Assembly (NCBI GenBank): GCA_037974335.1
Contig: CM075759.1
Coordinates: forward strand, 26,019,487 to 26,083,486
DNA: 64,000 bases
Reading direction: 5' to 3'
Origin: Prionace glauca
Lineage: Eukaryota > Chordata > Chondrichthyes > Carcharhiniformes > Carcharhinidae
The position numbers and the translations under genes are program-made. This document shows positions 47,501-58,445 of the stretch, one piece after another; position 1 is the stretch's first letter, and each line of letters starts with the position of its first letter. A model generated the notes under the pieces. That model saw nothing but the letters and a program-made list of their open reading frames with translations, did no database searches and was not told where the DNA came from.

Positions 47501-47926
47501 AAGGGAAATAGCAGCAGCTCAGTCTCTGCCCAAAGGCTTCCCCAGTTCAGCTGCTCAGAGACACTGGGAACCTCTTCAAATGGAAACTTCAGCTTCTCAC
47601 ATTCACCCCCTGTGTTCAGTCATTGTTTAATAGACAAGCTCTGTAGGGAAATCAGAAACAACTTGTTCACATTAAAGGGGATGGCAATCTGCACCATTCT
47701 GCACAAAAGGCTCTGCTTGTCTTGAAATTTCAATTAAAATGTTCAAGATGAGAATTTATAGACACAAGTCATGTTTGTATGTGGAACGCACATGATACCA
47801 CAATAAGATCAGGACAGACATCTCACAGGGCTGTGTGACTGGAGTGATGTCAGAGATGGAGTGGTTAAATATAGAGCTACAGGGTATGAAGCTCAGTTTT
47901 GGGTAAAGAAAAATGGCAGTACAAAG

Positions 47927-48212
47927 AAAAGAGAAAATTACAGCACAGGGACATGCCCTTCGGCCCGTCGAACCTTCACTGACCATGCTGGCATAAGATA
48001 AGAACATAAGAAATTGGAGCAGGAGTAGGCCATCTAGCCCTTCAAGCCTGCCCCACCATTCAATAAGATCATGGCTGATCTGAAGTGGATCAGTTCTACT
48101 TTCCCGCTTTCTCCCCATAACCCTTAATTCCCTTGTCTGTCAAAAACCTATCTACCCGTGACTTAAATATATTTAGCGAGGTAGCGTTCACCGCTTCAAC
48201 GGGCCGAGAACG
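47927..48212 (-). mobile_element. Two CR1 3' ends in tandem
   Basis: An older tail (plus strand GAAAATTACAGCACAGGGAC at 47934) is followed at 47993 by a second CR1 3' end with the octamer tail and last ORF2 codons, which stops at about 48212 at the edge of the duplicated tRNA segment. Confidence 0.65.
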
Positions 48213-48618
48213 GCCAGATGCAAATGGTCACTAAAAGCACGTAATTGTTTTTCATTCAATGTGGCAGCAACAACAAGTATGTCAAGTGCTTTGAGTGATC
48301 ATTTGCAGACACCTCGTAATTCTTGAACTCCAGTCTGCCGGCAAGAAAGTCGTTTCAAAATATAATTTCCCTTTCAATTATCTGCTGCACCTACATGCTA
48401 ACTTGGACAAACGCATATATTATATTCTTAATATCAACATTTATATTTTTCAGGTCGTCAAACATGTTCTGGTCTCTCTATGTTTTTCACGAAGAAAAAT
48501 ATCTTTTTGCTTTCCAAATTTGCACCTGATCTGCCTCTCCACTCATCAGAGAACTCTATTTCACCGTCCACTCTACCTGCCTTTTCACTACAGCTTGTAT
48601 TGGCTAACCTTTGCCTGG

Positions 48619-48690
48619 AGGCTTCAGCAAGAGTTGAACTCACGACCGCTGATTTACCAGACTGTGCTCTAACCACTGTGCTATGGAGCC
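48619..48690 (-). pseudogene. tRNA-Thr-like pseudogene (anticodon GGT)
   Basis: Starts GGCTCCATAGCACAGTGG and keeps the B box GAGTTCAACTC, but compared with the Thr(TGT) copy at 62526-62598 it lacks one base in the anticodon arm, which no longer pairs well, and the loop reads CTGGTAA. T stem is also weakened. Confidence 0.65.
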
Positions 48691-49022
48691 AAACCCTGGC
48701 AGCTTGTTGCGGTACGAGTCGTATTATCAGAGGATTGAGGAGCAGAATGAGGTTTGAGGTGGGAGATTTTTGATGAATGGGGAAATGTCTGAGGTGGAGA
48801 GCAGAAAGTTAAAAGCCGCAACTTGAAAGTGACATGATTTGACACGTGTGCTGTGTGTGTATCTGACATGTATGTTCTTCAGAGTTTATCGTTAGTGTTA
48901 CACCTCTGACTTCTCCAGCTCTGATGCCAGTTAATCCAGCTGGAAGATTTAGATGTTGTTCCCTTCACAGACGCTGTGAGGCGTGTTTTCATTAAATGAA
49001 GAATTAAAGAAAAAATGATTCA

Positions 49023-49084
49023 TTCCCTGGCTGGGAATTGAAACCGCGTCACGGCGCCGATCCCGATCACTGGACCTTCAGTGA
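49023..49084 (-). pseudogene. tRNA-Glu-like pseudogene, copy 1
   Basis: 62 bases against 72 in the intact Glu gene at 53138. It keeps TCACTGAAGGTCCAGTG (A-box side) and AATTCCCAGCCAGGGAA (3' side), while the anticodon arm is shortened, so no anticodon can be read. Confidence 0.6.
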
Positions 49085-49559
49085 TGCTGATGTGAGAGAT
49101 TTGTAATGAATTGACCATCTCTGTGCCCATGGCTTTATTTCCAATAATTTTCAACAAAAATAAGTCACAATGAGAAATGACGGGAGGTGAAAATGACAGG
49201 ATTTGAACCTCAGTTAGAAAGTTCCAATCCATCCGCTGGGCAGGGATTGCAGTCTCAATGTTGTTAATTCTGTAGTTTATACCGACAAACAGCCATTCAG
49301 CCTGTGTTCCTGTCTGTCTTCTCGATCGGAGTAACTCCGTTTGATAAAGTGTCACCTGGACTCAAAACGTCCGCCCTTTTCACTCCTTAAAGGTGCTGTC
49401 AGACATTGGGAGATTTTGGAGCATTTCCTCTTTTCCCATCAGCAGTAACTTGCTTTTATCACTGAGTACAATCCATTGAGATTATTCGAAGAAAGTTGAA
49501 AATGATGCATTAATGAATGGGCAGAAATCATTGCTCCCTTAGATATTTGCCAGACGAAC

Positions 49560-50265
49560 TCTTTTAAGTTTTGGTGTTGGGGATAAGTTGTACAATCAGA
49601 TTGGAAGTAAGGGTTATCTTCCTGAATTCAGTGACATGGGCTCTCAGTCTGACCATCGGAACCTGCAGCAACACAGCGCAGTTGAACATTGCAGACAGGC
49701 AGATTCGCTATAGTGTGCTTTCAATTGTTTCTGTAGTGTACTGGTTATCACGTTCGTCTAACACGCGAAAGGGCCCCTGTTCGAAACCGGGCAGAAACAT
49801 TTATTAAGCTTTCTCATGTAGTGGAAGAGAAAACTGTTTGATTTCAGTTTGTTGCTCAACATGAACCGAATTTCCAGGTTAAACACGTTATCGTTGATCT
49901 GATATCTCTCTCAAATACATAAATATAAACACGTTACTTTGACGAAAAGACAGGGAATTTCGATTTTGACACCGAGCATTTATCCGCATCTTGTTCAGTC
50001 TACAACAGAATTTAATGGGTTTATAGGAACAGACTAATATGGTTAATCACCATCTGAAATATCTGATAGCAGTGTGTGCTCAAACAGACAGATACAAGTG
50101 ATACTGGAAGTGAACGAGGGGAAATGGCACACATTTCACAGAAGAATCTTTTTTAAAATAGTTTTTCATCACTAAGAAACAGGAAAAGCCGCTCAGACTG
50201 ATGAGGGAATCGAGACTCAGTGCGGATTTACTGGACTTTGCTGTAACGGAGCGAATTTATGTGCC
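49560..50265. repeat. Inverted duplication B, copy 1 (around tRNA-Val AAC)
   Basis: Matches 60040-60720 in inverted orientation, on both sides of the tRNA (for example GAACCTGCAGCAACACAGCG left, and GGGTTTATAGGAACAGACTA right). Confidence 0.8.
49727..49799 (+). tRNA. trnav-aac: tRNA-Val (AAC)
   Basis: 73 bases. The acceptor stem GTTTCTG/CAGAAAC pairs fully. A box TAGTGTACTGG, anticodon loop CTAACAC with AAC at 49760-49762, B box TGTTCGAAACC. T stem has one T-C mismatch; discriminator A. The downstream T run is weak (TTTATT, then TTTCT), whereas its inverted paralogue has TTTTT. Probably expressed, though less surely than the CAC paralogue. Confidence 0.88.
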
Positions 50266-50527
50266 TGAATGTTTCAATCCCATAATAAAAATGGTGATCA
50301 GTTCCCTTTGCCTCCCGTTGAATTCCTCCCTGTGGTAAGAGAAATGGATTTATTTTACCTGCCCGTTCATAGGAGAAAGGGAATACCCAACACACTACAG
50401 CAGTGCTGCGGCATCAACGGAGCTAAAGAGACTTGTATAGAATTGTAAACAGTGCGGTCATGCTGCAGTTCTGGAACAGGTTTTCAGAAATATATTTTTA
50501 GAATATACGTTATATGCACTGTCTCAG

Positions 50528-50564
50528 TCCCTGTGGCGCAATTGGTCAGCGCGTTCATCATCAG
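50528..50564 (+). pseudogene. tRNA-Asn-like 5' half
   Basis: GTCCCTGTGGCGCAATTGGT then CAGCGCGTTC matches the first half of vertebrate tRNA-Asn. The anticodon arm and 3' half are absent. Confidence 0.5.
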
Positions 50565-50829
50565 CATTCACAGTGGGTCCGTGGGTGCTAATAAAAAATA
50601 GCTGTGAATTGTTCCCGGCTGTACTGTTATATGGTGTCACCAACATTATTTAATGACGATTGATTTCTAACACATCACATATAACATTATATATTCCATC
50701 ACACCACTAAACTTAAAAAAAAAATACAGTCGGAACATGAACTTGTGGCTGAGCTTTTGTTCCAATTCCGTATTCCTGCTTCCCTACATTCCTGGATGGA
50801 TAAATCTGTCTAACCCAAATTGAAATGTG

Positions 50830-50983
50830 TTCAATGATGGAGCATCAGAACCGTCTGGAGTGCAGAATTCCCAAGATTCACCAGCCTTTGAGTGAAGCAA
50901 TTTTTCCTCATCTCAGTCCCAAATCATCAGCGCCTTATCCTGAGATTGTGCCCCCGTGTTTCAGATTCCCGGATCAGGAGAAA
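50830..50983 (-). mobile_element. Old CR1 fragment
   Basis: Minus-strand remnant of the last part of ORF2, directly abutting the 3' end of the next CR1. Confidence 0.5.
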
Positions 50984-52290
50984 TAGAACATAGAACATAG
51001 AACATTACAGCACAAACAGGCCCTTCGGCCCACGAGTTGCGCCGATCGCATCAACCCCACCAATCTATAGACCTATCTATAACCCCCAATCCCATTAAAC
51101 CCCATATACTCATCCAGAAGTCTTTTAAAAGACCCCAGCGAGTTCGCCTCCACCACCACTGACGGCAGCCGATTCCATTCACTCACCACCCTCTGAGTGA
51201 AAACCTTACCCCTAATATCACTTCTGTGCTGTCCTCCCCGCACGTTAAACCTGTGTCCTCTCGTAGCGACCATTTCAACCCGGGGAAATAGCCTCTGAGA
51301 ATCCACTCTATCTATACCTCTCAACATTTTATAAACCTCTATCAGTTCGCCTCTCAACCTTCGTCTCTCCAGGGAAAAGAGACCCAGTTCCCTCAACATA
51401 ACTTCATAAAGCATGCCTCCCAGTCCAGGCAACATCCTTGTAAATCTCCTCTGTACCCTTTCAATAGCTTCTACGTCTTTCCTATAGTGAGGCGACCAGA
51501 ACTGCGCACAGTACTCCAAATGAGGCCTGACAAGGGTCCTGTAAAGTTGCAGCATTACCTCCCGACTCCTAAACTCAATCCCTTGATTAATAAAGGCCAG
51601 TACACCATACGCCTTCTTGACCACCTCCTCCACCTGCGAGGCCGATTTAAGAGTCCTGTGAACCCGGACCCCAAGATCCTTCTGCTCTTCAACACTACCA
51701 AGACTCCTGCCCTTGATAGTGTACTCCTTCATCCCGTTGGTTCTGCCGAAATGGACGACTACACATTTATCCGCGTTGAAGTCCATCTTCCACTTCTCCG
51801 CCCATTCCTGCATCCTATCTATGTCCTGCTGCAACTTTTGACATCCTTCCAGACCATCCACAACACCACCGACCATCGTGTCATCAGCGAACTTGCTAAC
51901 CCATCCCTCGACTTCCTCATCCAGGTCATTTATGAAAATGACAAACAGCAAGGGTCCCAGAACAGATCCCTGGGGCACCCCGCTGGTGACTGACCTCCAT
52001 TCCGAAAAAGACCCATCCACAACCACTCTCTGCCTTCTGCAGGCAAGCCAGTTCTGGATCCACAAGGCCAAAGGCCCTTGGATCCCATGCCCTCTCACCT
52101 TCTCAAGAAGTCTTGCATGGGGGACCTTATCAAAAGCCTTGCTGAAGTCCATGTACACTACGTCCACGGCACTTCCTTCGTCAATGTGTTCAGTCACATT
52201 ATCGAAGAACTCAACTAGGCTCGTAAGGCACGACCTGCCCTTGACAAATCCATGCTGACTATTCCTGATCATGTCAAACCTGTCCAATAT
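50984..52290 (-). mobile_element. CR1 LINE with an uninterrupted 404-codon reverse transcriptase frame
   Basis: Minus strand; the 3' end has ATGTTCT repeats (50984-51005). The frame at 51073-52287 is free of stops: HGFVKGRSCLTSLVEF, MDFSKAFDKVPH, SGVPQGSVLGPLLF, the catalytic SKFADDTMVGG, DKCVVVHFGRTNG, LEYCAQFWSPHYRKDVEAIE and FFTQ-like FTQRVVSEWNRLP. It lacks the endonuclease and the RT fingers start, so it is 5'-truncated. It belongs to a different subfamily from 45741-46960. Confidence 0.88.
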
Positions 52291-52327
52291 TGTTTCAGTT
52301 TTTCAATGCTATCTATTCTTTCTCATT

Positions 52328-52520
52328 AAAGCTGTTGAGATTTTCCAGCATTTTCTGTTTTTGATTCAGATTCCAGCATCCTCAGATTTTGCTTTTATTC
52401 TGTCTAAAATGCGGGGATCCAAACTGCACACACTGTTCCAAATGTGGTCTCAACAAAACTCTGAATTACTGTAACAAGAATTCAAACACTTCAAAACTTA
52501 ACTCCGTGCTCAAGGCTGGA
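52328..52520. repeat. Common interspersed tail plus small CR1 remnant
   Basis: TTTTCCAGCATTTTCTGTTT followed by CAGATTCCAGCATCCTCAG is a motif seen again at 60832-60905 (inverted) and 63780-63895. From 52404 a short minus-strand CR1 remnant follows (CCAAACTGCACACACTGTTC). Confidence 0.5.
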
Positions 52521-53137
52521 AGGAGAGTGTGACAGTGGATAATTCTCACTGTGTACATTCCTGTAATCAGTCACTGGATCAGAAAGATGAGGTATCTGTG
52601 TTTCTTTGTACTGTTATCTGTAAACTCCACCTCCTCTCAATGTCGTGTGTCATACATTCGCTTTCGCTGCTTTCCAGGTGAAGCTCGGGTTTACCAACTG
52701 CCCGTGTCTGTATGAAGCAGCTAATTTAACCTTGGAGCTGGACAGCCAGAGGGAGCTGGATGAGAGGCAGCGACAGAAACGGGAAGAGAAGAGACATGAT
52801 GACGTTTGGTAAATGACTTGTTCCAGTTACCCTCCGTGATGAAAGCCTGCCGTGTGTTACCTTCCAAGTTTCACAGGAGCCACAGTGATGGGTTTGGTGG
52901 GTTTTGGAAATTGAAAGTGTCACATGAGCAGTTTGCAGGACTATTTCACCTCACTGTCCATTTCCTGTTCCAGCTCACAGGAATCACTGCTTTCATTGGC
53001 TGAAACTGTCACTTGTGTCTGATATAAACATGGCAATGTGAAGGAGAAACTTGTATTTGGTGAATGAAAAGTCAGAAATACGATAAAAAGCAGGTGATTC
53101 ATGGATAAATGAACATCTTGAAGAGCGGGTATCATTT
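52521..53137. other. Stretch with nothing recognised
   Basis: Upstream flank of tRNA-Glu(CTC). Short frames only. Confidence 0.4.
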
Positions 53138-53209
53138 TCCCTGGTGGTCTAGTGGTTAGGATTCGGCGCTCTCACCGCCGCGGCCCGGGTTCGATTCCCG
53201 GTCAGGGAA
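53138..53209 (+). tRNA. trnae-ctc: tRNA-Glu (CTC)
   Basis: 72 bases matching the vertebrate nuclear tRNA-Glu(CTC) at essentially every position. A box TGGTCTAGTGG, loop CTCTCAC with CTC at 53171-53173, B box GGTTCGATTCC, acceptor and T stems fully paired, discriminator A. No TTTT within 40 bases downstream, only TTTATT, so termination may be leaky. Confidence 0.95.
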
Positions 53210-53806
53210 TGTAGATTTATTGCTGGACAACAATCTCGCGTTAATTCCTGGTTTGCAACTGTCAGAATCAATATTCGGCAGATTTCCTTGTTTGCGTCTG
53301 AATTGGAAAAGTCACATGTAAAGAATCAAAAAGAAATTAAGAGAGTGATGGGCTGGAAAGTGCTGATGGTACAAAATACTGATACAGGTTAAAATCTGTC
53401 TGTTAATGGGGCGAAATTTATTGTTTCTACCAACACGAATATCTCGCAGATCTGGGTCCAAATCTCTCCTTCAATGACAAGAAAACTTTTAATTGAATGA
53501 AATAGGAATCTCTCCCACCTCCAATGAAGTGGAGGCAGATTTCACTCAGAAACCAGTAAGAGTGAGTTCAACAATGTGGGAAGGAGAAAGACTCAGTTTG
53601 AGCGGTGACATTGCGGGAGGAATGGAGAGCTGGAGTTCACCCAGAAATGCAGCAAAGTTTCAAATCAATGGCGTCCAATGTTGGATGGTCCATTAACGGT
53701 GATAATTTAATGTTATTCAGCAGCATCACCACAGGATGGTTTATCACAGATTGATGCTAAAACTTTGAATGGAGTGCACTGCAGTAACATTGAATGCAGT
53801 AGAAAG

Positions 53807-54085
53807 GGCAGCACGGTAGCACAGTGATCAGCACTGATGCCTCACAGCGCCACGGACTCAGGTCCTCGGGTCACTGTCTGTGCGGAGTGTGCACGTTCTC
53901 CCCGTACCTCCTTGGGTTTCCTCCGGGTGTTCCAGTTTCCGATTCAAAGATGCGTGTTTTACTTTGATTGGCCATGCTAAACTGATCCTAGTGTCAGAGG
54001 GATTAGAAAGCATTTACGGGGAAGCGGGCGTGGGTGGGATTGCTGTGGGTTCGGACTCGCTTGGGCTGAATGTCCTCTTTCAGGA
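53807..54085 (+). mobile_element. tRNA-derived SINE
   Basis: GCACGGTAGCACAGTGATCAGC head, a deletion in the B box region, fixed middle, tail TTGGGCTGAATGTCC. Confidence 0.75.
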
Positions 54086-54164
54086 GGAATTGAAAGAGGT
54101 AATGCAAATATACATTGTTTTGGATGAAACATCATGTCAACTAAATGTGTGTTCAATGGCAAAT

Positions 54165-54960
54165 GAAAGCGGACCTGACATCTGCACTGAAATGTGATGA
54201 GGTTGGAAAAACTCAGGACGTTACATGGCATGTGTGCATAAGGAAACAAAGATAAACCTTCACCTTCATCACCTTTCATTAACATTGGGAATGTTTAGAA
54301 ATAGAGGACTTTTTAAAAAAGTGGAATCCAACAAGGAGGGATTATAACAACATCTGGCAGGGTGGAAATTGCGACAGATATTTGATCTGTTGCAGCTTGT
54401 GTGAAATGATGTTTGAAGACAGTGCGAAACAAAATGCGGTACCAATTAGCAGATAGCACAGAAAACCAGTGAGCGAAACCTGCGATTGAACCGGGGACCT
54501 TTAGATCTTCAATCTAACGCTCTCCCAACCGAGCTATTTCGGCTGCCTGGCACAGCTGAAGCTTCCGTCTCCCAAATATCTCAGAGAGCAATGATTTGTG
54601 CCCATTCGTTCATGCATCATTTTCATCTTTCTTCGAATAATCTCAACCAAATGTCCTGAGTGACAAAAGCAAATTTCTGCGGATGGGAAAAGAGGAAATG
54701 CTCCAAAATCTCCCAATGTCTGACAGCACCTGTAAGGAATGAAAAAGGCGGACGTTTCAAGTCCAGATGACACTTTATCAAAGCTCATCGTACAATATTA
54801 CTCACTATTCGTTTCAATATTTAACATCAATTCATTATTTAACACACATGGCTTCATTATGAATTGAATATTTCTGTAATTGAACATTACTGGATTGAAA
54901 ATGTAACTGACCAACAGAGCCAATCGAATCACCGGGTAATACAGATCACAATTTTGGGAT
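54165..54960. repeat. Segmental duplication C, copy 1 (tRNA-Phe unit)
   Basis: Matches 59108-59910 in direct orientation, by eye about 90 percent identical, including the tRNA and both flanks. Part is found inverted at 63275-63660. Confidence 0.88.
54471..54543 (-). pseudogene. tRNA-Phe (GAA), probably decayed
   Basis: The first half is close to canonical (GCCGAAATAGCTCGGTTGGG; anticodon GAA at 54508-54510), but the T stem CCCGG/GCAGG has two mismatches and the acceptor end TTTCGCT fails to pair at position 2. A TTTT terminator follows at 54462-54465. B box GGTTCAATCGC is damaged. Confidence 0.7.
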
Positions 54961-55651
54961 TTACTGACCACCAGTAGCCCAACGATCCAATACTTTCCAC
55001 TCAATCATCAATAACACCATTCACAACTGCACCTCCTTCCGAATATTGTGATCCATTTCCCTCAGGATTTCTTCCAATATTTAATATTTCCCTTGTTTTC
55101 TTCTAATAAGATTCGCTTCAATATACAACACAAATGGAATTACAAACCTGAGGCTAACCGTGGGAAATAAGTCACTGGATAGCACAAATCCCCTGGTGCT
55201 CATTTCCAGCTTCCCAACACTCAGCTTTTCAACCAAATGGAGGAATTTGCCACTGGAAAGTTTTGGAAAGTTGGTGTGAATTTTGTTTGTGAATCACTCG
55301 GGTGTTGTGTAAATGCTACTCGAAGGTTCAGTGAGCGGGATATAATCTATCTGCGTTTTGCTGAGCTTGTGTTCGGTGTGTGGGGAGGTTTGAACGGGGT
55401 TGGATCTTGTGTCCCGGGGATGGGCAGTAACCCGCCGATTGAAGTTGCAGTCGCCGCTTTCTGCTGGCGATTGGAGACTGCGGGATATAATCCTGCTGCT
55501 TCTCCCTGTCTCACTCACTGTGGAGCCGGGGAAAAGAGAATCATTGATGGGTTTGTTTCCCGCTCTGAAATGTGACCTCGAATACCGGTTATTAACGGAG
55601 GTAACGCTGTGGGAGCCTTTAATATCCTGACAAAAGTCTCTATAGCGCAGT
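54961..55651. other. Stretch with nothing recognised, GC-richer at its end
   Basis: A frame at 55237-55575 (112 codons) has no resemblance to a known family. The part 55380-55560 is relatively CpG-rich. Confidence 0.4.
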
Positions 55652-55746
55652 GCTCCAGTGGCGCAATCGGTTAGCGCGCGGTACTTATACAGCAGTATAG
55701 CCAGCGGGCAATGCCGACGTTGTGAATTGAAACCTCACCTGGAGCG
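55652..55746 (+). tRNA. trnai-uau: tRNA-Ile (TAT) with intron, B box degraded
   Basis: 95 bases. GCTCCAG/CTGGAGC acceptor fully paired; A box TGGCGCAATCGG; anticodon TAT at 55686-55688, followed after A37 by a 21-base intron (55690-55710), the position known for vertebrate Ile(TAT) genes. The T loop reads TTGAAAC instead of TTCGAGC and the T stem has an A-C pair, so the B box is poor; the discriminator is G instead of A. TTTT at 55751-55754. May be weak or silent. Confidence 0.78.
55690..55710 (+). other. tRNA-Ile(TAT) intron
   Basis: 21 bases between positions 37 and 38, beginning CAGCAGTATA, as in other vertebrate Ile(TAT) genes. Confidence 0.8.
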
Positions 55747-55984
55747 CTTGTTTTAGGTGAGCGGATCATCCAGTGGTCTAATCCCTCGACCAGCTCATCA
55801 TCTGGGAATCACCAGAACCGTCGAGGAATTTGAATACAACAAATAAGATTGGAATCGAAATGCATTGATGAGCATGAAACTGCTGTCTAGTGTTGGAAGA
55901 AAAATCATGATTCACGAAATCATTCATTTCTTGTGCAGAAAATGCGAATGGAGAGTGGGATAATGACAGGTTAAAGCAGTGTGA

Positions 55985-57213
55985 ATTGTCTCACGCCTGG
56001 CCAGTTTGTAGGATTTTGCAAGCCCAGGAAAAATGGTGGGGGTTAAAAGTCGTGCGACATGATGGCCACCTTTGTGTGCGGCTGCATCAAGCTGTGCGTA
56101 GATCCTCGGTACACCAACAGCAAGTGCCACTATTTATTGAGGTTCTACCTGTCCCCAGCGTTGCGAAGGTTGGGTCTGGCCACACTGCCGCGGAACGCTC
56201 CGAGTAGGTGGACCGTCCCGCAACACCTGTCCTTCGTAGAGATCTTTCTCCGCAAACACACCTTTGACCACACGGCGATTAAGCAGTGGTCAGCGCGTAA
56301 CGTCCTTAGGGCCCTGAGAGAAAAGGAGACGGCGGATCCTGTCGGAAGGTTCCCTGAGCAGACTGTCAGTGTCATCTGGCAGAACGCCTCATCACCAGAA
56401 CTGACAAACAAGCACCAAGATCTGGCTTGGCTGGTGGTGAGAAGGGCATTCCCCGTCAGATCCTTTATGCACACTCGAGGTCTCAGCAACACCGCACGCT
56501 GCCCTCGAAGCGGCTGCGGGGCTGATGAGACGGTTGCACACCTCCTTCTGGAATGTGCCTTTGCAAAGAAGGTCTGGAGCGAAATGCAGTGGTATTTGTC
56601 GAGGTTCGTCGCCAACAGCTCGGTGACGCAGGACTCTGTGCTCTACGGGCTGTTTCCGGGGACGCACACCGAGACAAATATCAACTGCTGCTGGAAGGTC
56701 ATCAACTCGGTGAAGGACGCACTTTGGTCCGCCCGAAACTTGCTGATCTTCCAGCAGAAAGAACTGTCCTCGACCGAGTGTTGCAGACTGGCACATTCCA
56801 AGGTCCAGGACTACGTGCTGAGGGACGGGCTGAAGCTTGGGGCAGCCGCCGCAAAGGTACAATGGGGAAAGGCCACACTGTAAGGCCTTTAACAGAGGCA
56901 GACCGAGGGCCCAGGAACTGCAGAATACCCTCGACCTGCGTAACTGTGTGCCAACCTGTCCACTAACGGCACACAGTAATCTATTGAGACATGTATATAT
57001 TTTTTAAGAACTGAAATGCAAACCTTGTAAATAGTAATTGTAATATTGAGACATAGATATAGTTTTGTAAGTATTGAAAGTAGACACTGTAATTTGGATA
57101 GATCTGTAAAAAATGTTTTGATTTGCTATTCGATTTGCTATTGTATATTTGAAATGGATTAGTTGAGTTTTTTTTATGAATAAAGTATATTTTTGAAATA
57201 AAAAAAAAATGAA
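55985..57213 (+). mobile_element. Tx1-like (L1 superfamily) LINE, 3' end with poly(A)
   Basis: A frame at 56059-56883 (274 codons) encodes the C-terminal part of a LINE ORF2 after the RT, with a zinc-knuckle CPRSGC...H...C pattern (C-X4-C-X7-H-X4-C, within AHLLLEC) as in the zf-RVT domain of Tx1-like elements. A 1-base shift near 56035 separates the start of the block. The 3' UTR of about 330 bp ends with AATAAAGTATATTTTTG and a poly(A) run at 57201-57211. Clade assignment is from motif memory. No RT palm remains. Confidence 0.7.
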
Positions 57214-57657
57214 CCCAAGATCACGATTGAGGCCATTCTCATGTGTATGGAATTGGGTTATCAGTTTCTGATCAGAGATTCTGTGTTGTGTGTCTTGAAG
57301 GCCGCCTTGGAGAATGCTTATCGGAAGTTTGGTGGTTAATGCCCTTGACTTCTTTAGTGTTCCCCATGGGAAGGGAATATTCTTGCAGGTGATTACTGAG
57401 AGATGATGCTGAAATGCGCAGCAAACAAAACTAATCTCCAGTCAGAAACACAATGACCTGCAGTGAAGGGCCCGCTCTGTTTAAACTGAATTAACCTCGC
57501 CTGGACCCCAGAAAGAACAATATGGTTTCCTGTTGAATTGGTTCAGGGTCTTCACTTGACAAAGGACAGGATACAAGGCGAGACTGAGATTTGAGCGTTC
57601 TGCCAGGAAATAACTGATATTTATTGTCACGGATTGGAGTAGAGCAATAAATCTTCA
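57214..57657. other. Stretch with nothing recognised
   Basis: No gene or repeat family recognised. Confidence 0.4.
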
Positions 57658-57720
57658 TTCCCTGACCCGCAATCAAAACTGCAGTGAAAGCTTCAAACTC
57701 TAACCACCAGACCAACAGAT
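57658..57720 (-). pseudogene. tRNA-Glu (TTC)-like pseudogene
   Basis: Keeps TGGTCTGGTGGTTAG and the loop CTTTCAC (TTC), and the 3' GGTCAGGGAA, but lacks most of the T arm and the 5' acceptor strand no longer pairs. Confidence 0.55.
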
Positions 57721-58074
57721 TACAGCGGGTTTCACAATTTGCTTTGTCCACGATCCTTTTGTTATTTTAATTTCCACGTCAGACCACTTGAACCACAATC
57801 TGACACCTGCAAAATGGCACCTTCTTTTTCAACACCAGGAACATGATCTAGTCTGATATAAACAGAGATGTGGCCCGCTGGACTGAAACGTGAGGCAATG
57901 CAGAATAAAGTAATGACTGAGAGAGGATAATGTATAAAATGAACTATGGTATGCTTTCGCGCAGAAATAAAGGAGAGAACATCTAACACAATAAAACTGA
58001 CACCGCGCCTAGTATAATTTTGTCTGGTGCTAAACATTGTACAATATAAACTAAGAAAAACATCAGGCCAAGCT

Positions 58075-58445
58075 CTTAGATTGATGTAAGATTTGACAGG
58101 GGCAAGTTCAGCAATAAATGAATGATGGAATGGAACAATAATTAGAGACAGAGTATTATTCGGTATAAACAGAGAAGTGAACTGGTGCTGCAGTGAGTGA
58201 TATATTGGCGAGGTTTCTTTATACGTGGCAGGTTCCAGCAATGTAATAACTGACATAGAGCCTCGTGTAATGCAATCAGTAACATGTCCTGGTGTAGTGT
58301 CAGGAGAGAAAGGTTTTAGTGAAGTAACGACAGAGATATGGAGTATACTGACATCAGGCAAGAATTAATTCCGTGCTGTCATAACTGCCAGAATACACAG
58401 TGTAACTTCAAATGAGACTTGGTGCAAGATAATAACAAGCGGTTT
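58075..58445. repeat. Local tandem duplication, copy 1
   Basis: Resembles 58728-59095 in the same order (TTATTCGGTATAAACAGAGA, TACGTGGCAGGTT, AGAATTAATTCCGTGCTGT), by eye about 75-80 percent identical. No function recognised. Confidence 0.65.

Larger units (their letters stand above)
48213..49500. repeat. Segmental duplication A, copy 1
   Basis: Matches 62115-63400 in the same orientation over nearly its full length, by eye well over 90 percent identical from 48690 on. Carries decayed tRNA-Thr and tRNA-Glu copies and an ATGCAAAT octamer at the left edge. Confidence 0.85.

Noticed and set aside
49194-49245. Possible tRNA-Ser-like remnant on the minus strand (also near 63103-63153)
   Set aside because: Only a B-box-like GGTTCAAATCC and a GATGGATTGGAA stretch match; no A box or paired stems.
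49020-49355. 111-codon minus-strand frame that is kept in the copy at 62928-63263
   Set aside because: Both copies come from a recent duplication and overlap a tRNA-Glu relic, so shared openness is not evidence of coding.
55237-55575. 112-codon frame upstream of tRNA-Ile
   Set aside because: No domain, and a similar-length frame exists on the opposite strand.
57762-58361. 199-codon minus-strand frame
   Set aside because: No known domain; composition is ordinary, and the tandem copy at 58728-59095 does not preserve the frame.
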